Of a stretch of DNA of 64,000 nucleotides, positions 61,621 to 64,000 are shown piece by piece. The notes below the pieces were generated by a model. The model was given only the letters and a program-made list of their open reading frames with translations. It had not been told where the DNA came from and did no database searches. Within the stretch, counting starts at the first letter, position 1, and each line of letters begins with the position of its first letter. A program made the position numbers and the translations under genes. Origin of the DNA: Parapristionchus giblindavisi (lineage: Eukaryota > Nematoda > Chromadorea > Rhabditida > Diplogasteridae). Location of the stretch: positions 1 to 64,000 of the forward strand of contig CALSFV010000075.1 in assembly GCA_943737045.1 (NCBI GenBank). Reading direction: 5' to 3'.

Positions 61621-64000
61621 CCCCTTTTATATACGGAGCTCCGTATATATAAGGGGCTCCTTATATATACGGAGCTCCTTATATATACGGAGCTCCATAT
61701 ATATAAGGGGCTCCATATATATGGAGCTCCGTATATATAAGGAGCCCCTTATATATAAGGAGCTCCACATATATATGGAACCCCTTATATATAAGGGGCT
61801 CCATATATATATATATATGGGGCTCCATATATATATACGGAGCTCAGTATATATAAGGGGCTCCATATATATATGGAGCTCCTTATATATACGGAACTCC
61901 GTATATATACGGAGCTCCGTATATATAAGGGGCTCCTTATATATATGGAGCCCCTTATATATATGGAGCCCCTTATATATACGGAGCTCCATATATATAA
62001 GGAGCTCCTTATATATATGGAGCTCCTTATATATACGGAACTCCGTATATATAAGGGGCTCCATATATATAAGGGGCTCCATATATATAAGGGGCTCCAT
62101 ATATATAAGGAGCCCCTTATATATACGGAGCTCCATATATATAAGGGGCTCCGTATATATAAGGAGCTCCATATATATATGGAGCCCCTTATATATACGG
62201 AACTCCTTATATATACGGAACTCCGTATATATAAGGGGCTCCATATATATAAGGGGCCCCTTATATATACGGAACTCCTTATATATACGGAACTCCGTAT
62301 ATATACGGAACTCCGTATATATAAGGGGCTCCATATATATATGGAGCTCCTTATATATATATGGAGCTCCTTATATATACGGAACTCCATATATATAAGG
62401 GGCTCCATATATATAAGGGGCTCCATATATATATATGGAGCCCCTTATATATATGGAGCCCCTTATATATACGGAGCTCCATATATATAAGGAGCTCCAT
62501 ATATATATGGAGCCCCTTATATATACGGAGCCCCTTATATATATGGAGCTCCGTATATATAAGGGGCTCCTTATATATATGGAGCCCCTTATATATATGG
62601 AGCCCCTTATATATACGGAGCCCCTTATATATATGGAGCCCCTTATATATACGGAACTCCGTATATATAAGGGGCTCCATATATTTAAGGGGCTCCATAT
62701 ATATATGGAGCTCCTTATATATATGGAGCTCCTTATATATATGGAGCTCCTTATATATACGGAACTCCTTATATATACGGAACTCCGTATATAAGGGGCT
62801 CCATATATATAAGGGGCTCCATATATATAAGGAGCCCCTTATATATACGGAGCTCCATATATATAAGGGGCTCCGTATATATAAGGGGCTCCATATATAT
62901 AAGGGGCTCCATATATATAAGGGGCCCCTTATATATACGGAGCTCCATATATATAAGGGGCTCCGTATATATATAAGGGGCTCCATATATATATGGAGCT
63001 CCTTATATATATGGAGCTCCGTATATATAAGGGGCTCCATATATATAAGGGGCTCCATATATATAAGGAGCCCCTTATATATACGGAGCTCCATATATAT
63101 ACGGAGCTCCATATATATAAGGGGCTCCGTATATATAAGGGGCTCCATATATATATATATACCTTATACCTTATATATAAGGGGCTCCTTATATATACGG
63201 AGCTCCGTATATATAAGGGGCTACATATATATAAGGAGCCCCTTATATATACGGAGCTCCATATATATACGGAGCTCCATATATATAAGGGGCTCCGTAT
63301 ATATAAGGGGCTCCATATATATATATGGAGCTCCTTATATATACGGAACTCCTTATATATACGGAACTCCGTATATATAAGGGGCTCCATATATATATGG
63401 AGCACCTTATATATAAGGAGCAGCATATATATAAGGAGCCCCTTATATATACGGAGCTCCATATATATAAGGGGCTCCATATATATAAGGGGCTCCATAT
63501 ATATAAGGAGCCCCTTATATATACGGAACTCCGTATATATAAGGGGCTCCATATATATAAGGGGCTCCATATATATAAGGGGCCCCTTATATATACGGAG
63601 CTCCATATATATAAGGGGCTCCGTATATATATAAGGGGCTCCATATATATATGGAGCTCCTTATATATATGGAGCTCCGTATATATAAGGGGCTCCATAT
63701 ATATAAGGGGCTCCATATATATAAGGAGCCCCTTATATATACGGAGCTCCATATATATACGGAGCTCCATATATATAAGGAGCTCCATATATATATGGAG
63801 CCCCTTATATATACGGAACTCCTTATATATACGGAACTCCGTATATATAAGGGGCTCCATATATATAAGGGGCTCCATATATATAAGGGGCCCCTTATAT
63901 ATACGGAGCTCCATATATATAAGGGGCTCCGTATATATATAAGGGGCTCCATATATATATGGAGCTCCTTATATATATGGAGCTCCGTATATATAAGGGG
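61621..64000. repeat. 18-bp palindromic satellite, block 9 (continues past the edge)
   Basis: The same unit, starting CCCCCTTTTATATACGGAGC. Block-specific variants include GGGGCCCC (62247, 62923, 63582, 63889), a fully symmetric GC core that is rare elsewhere. Confidence 0.97.

Noticed and set aside
26158..64000. CRISPR-like array of repeats with short spacers
   Set aside because: Repeats and spacers are both low in complexity, spacers are all TATATATA, the host is eukaryotic, and no cas genes are present.
26158..64000. Telomeric repeat
   Set aside because: The unit is unlike TTAGGC or TTAGGG, lacks strand asymmetry, and is interspersed with transposons.

Overview
The window looks like nuclear DNA of a nematode, possibly a Pristionchus-like (diplogastrid) species. 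The evidence is small multi-exon genes with TTTTCAG-type acceptors, a probable trans-splice acceptor ahead of one gene, a protein tyrosine phosphatase-like gene of the nematode-expanded type, and introns full of short palindromic elements. No gene could be compared with a database, so the organism call is inference.

Region 1 (1-26157) is gene-sparse to gene-bearing. The first 10 kb holds purine-rich simple repeats and palindromic MITE-like elements and no gene I could recognise. Then come a small secreted four-cysteine protein (10158-10620, minus), a 15-exon protein tyrosine phosphatase-like gene whose active-site loop has lost its arginine (12214-17362, plus), a secreted glycine-rich repeat protein (18676-19603, plus), a secreted cysteine-rich protein with two EF-hands (20151-21468, minus), and three exons of a GT10 fucosyltransferase-like gene (24481-25557, minus) that appears incomplete. 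A 928-bp Tc1/mariner-type element sits just downstream of it. At least eight dispersed repeat families have two or more copies here, many of them inside introns.

Region 2 (26158-64000) is dominated by one satellite: an 18-bp unit made of an 8-bp GC block (GGAGCTCC, GGAGCCCC/GGGGCTCC, GGAACTCC/GGAGTTCC) and a 10-bp TATATATA spacer. Nine blocks total about 28.8 kb, 45 percent of the window, and the satellite runs off the right edge. Both parts of the unit are near-palindromic, so the array reads almost the same on both strands. Because 18 is a multiple of 3, it holds very long but meaningless ORFs on both strands.

Islands within the satellite are a TIR element (27389-28261), three copies of a short non-LTR-like 3' end, a truncated CR1/Jockey-type retrotransposon and a nearly identical partial copy 3455 bp away, a 2.7-kb inverted-repeat element (57440-60183), and an inverted duplicate of the fucosyltransferase exon region (60812-61620). 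The duplicate lacks the Tc1-type element and so shows its empty insertion site. The genes do not form an obvious pathway. The main story is the satellite and the record of recombination it preserves.
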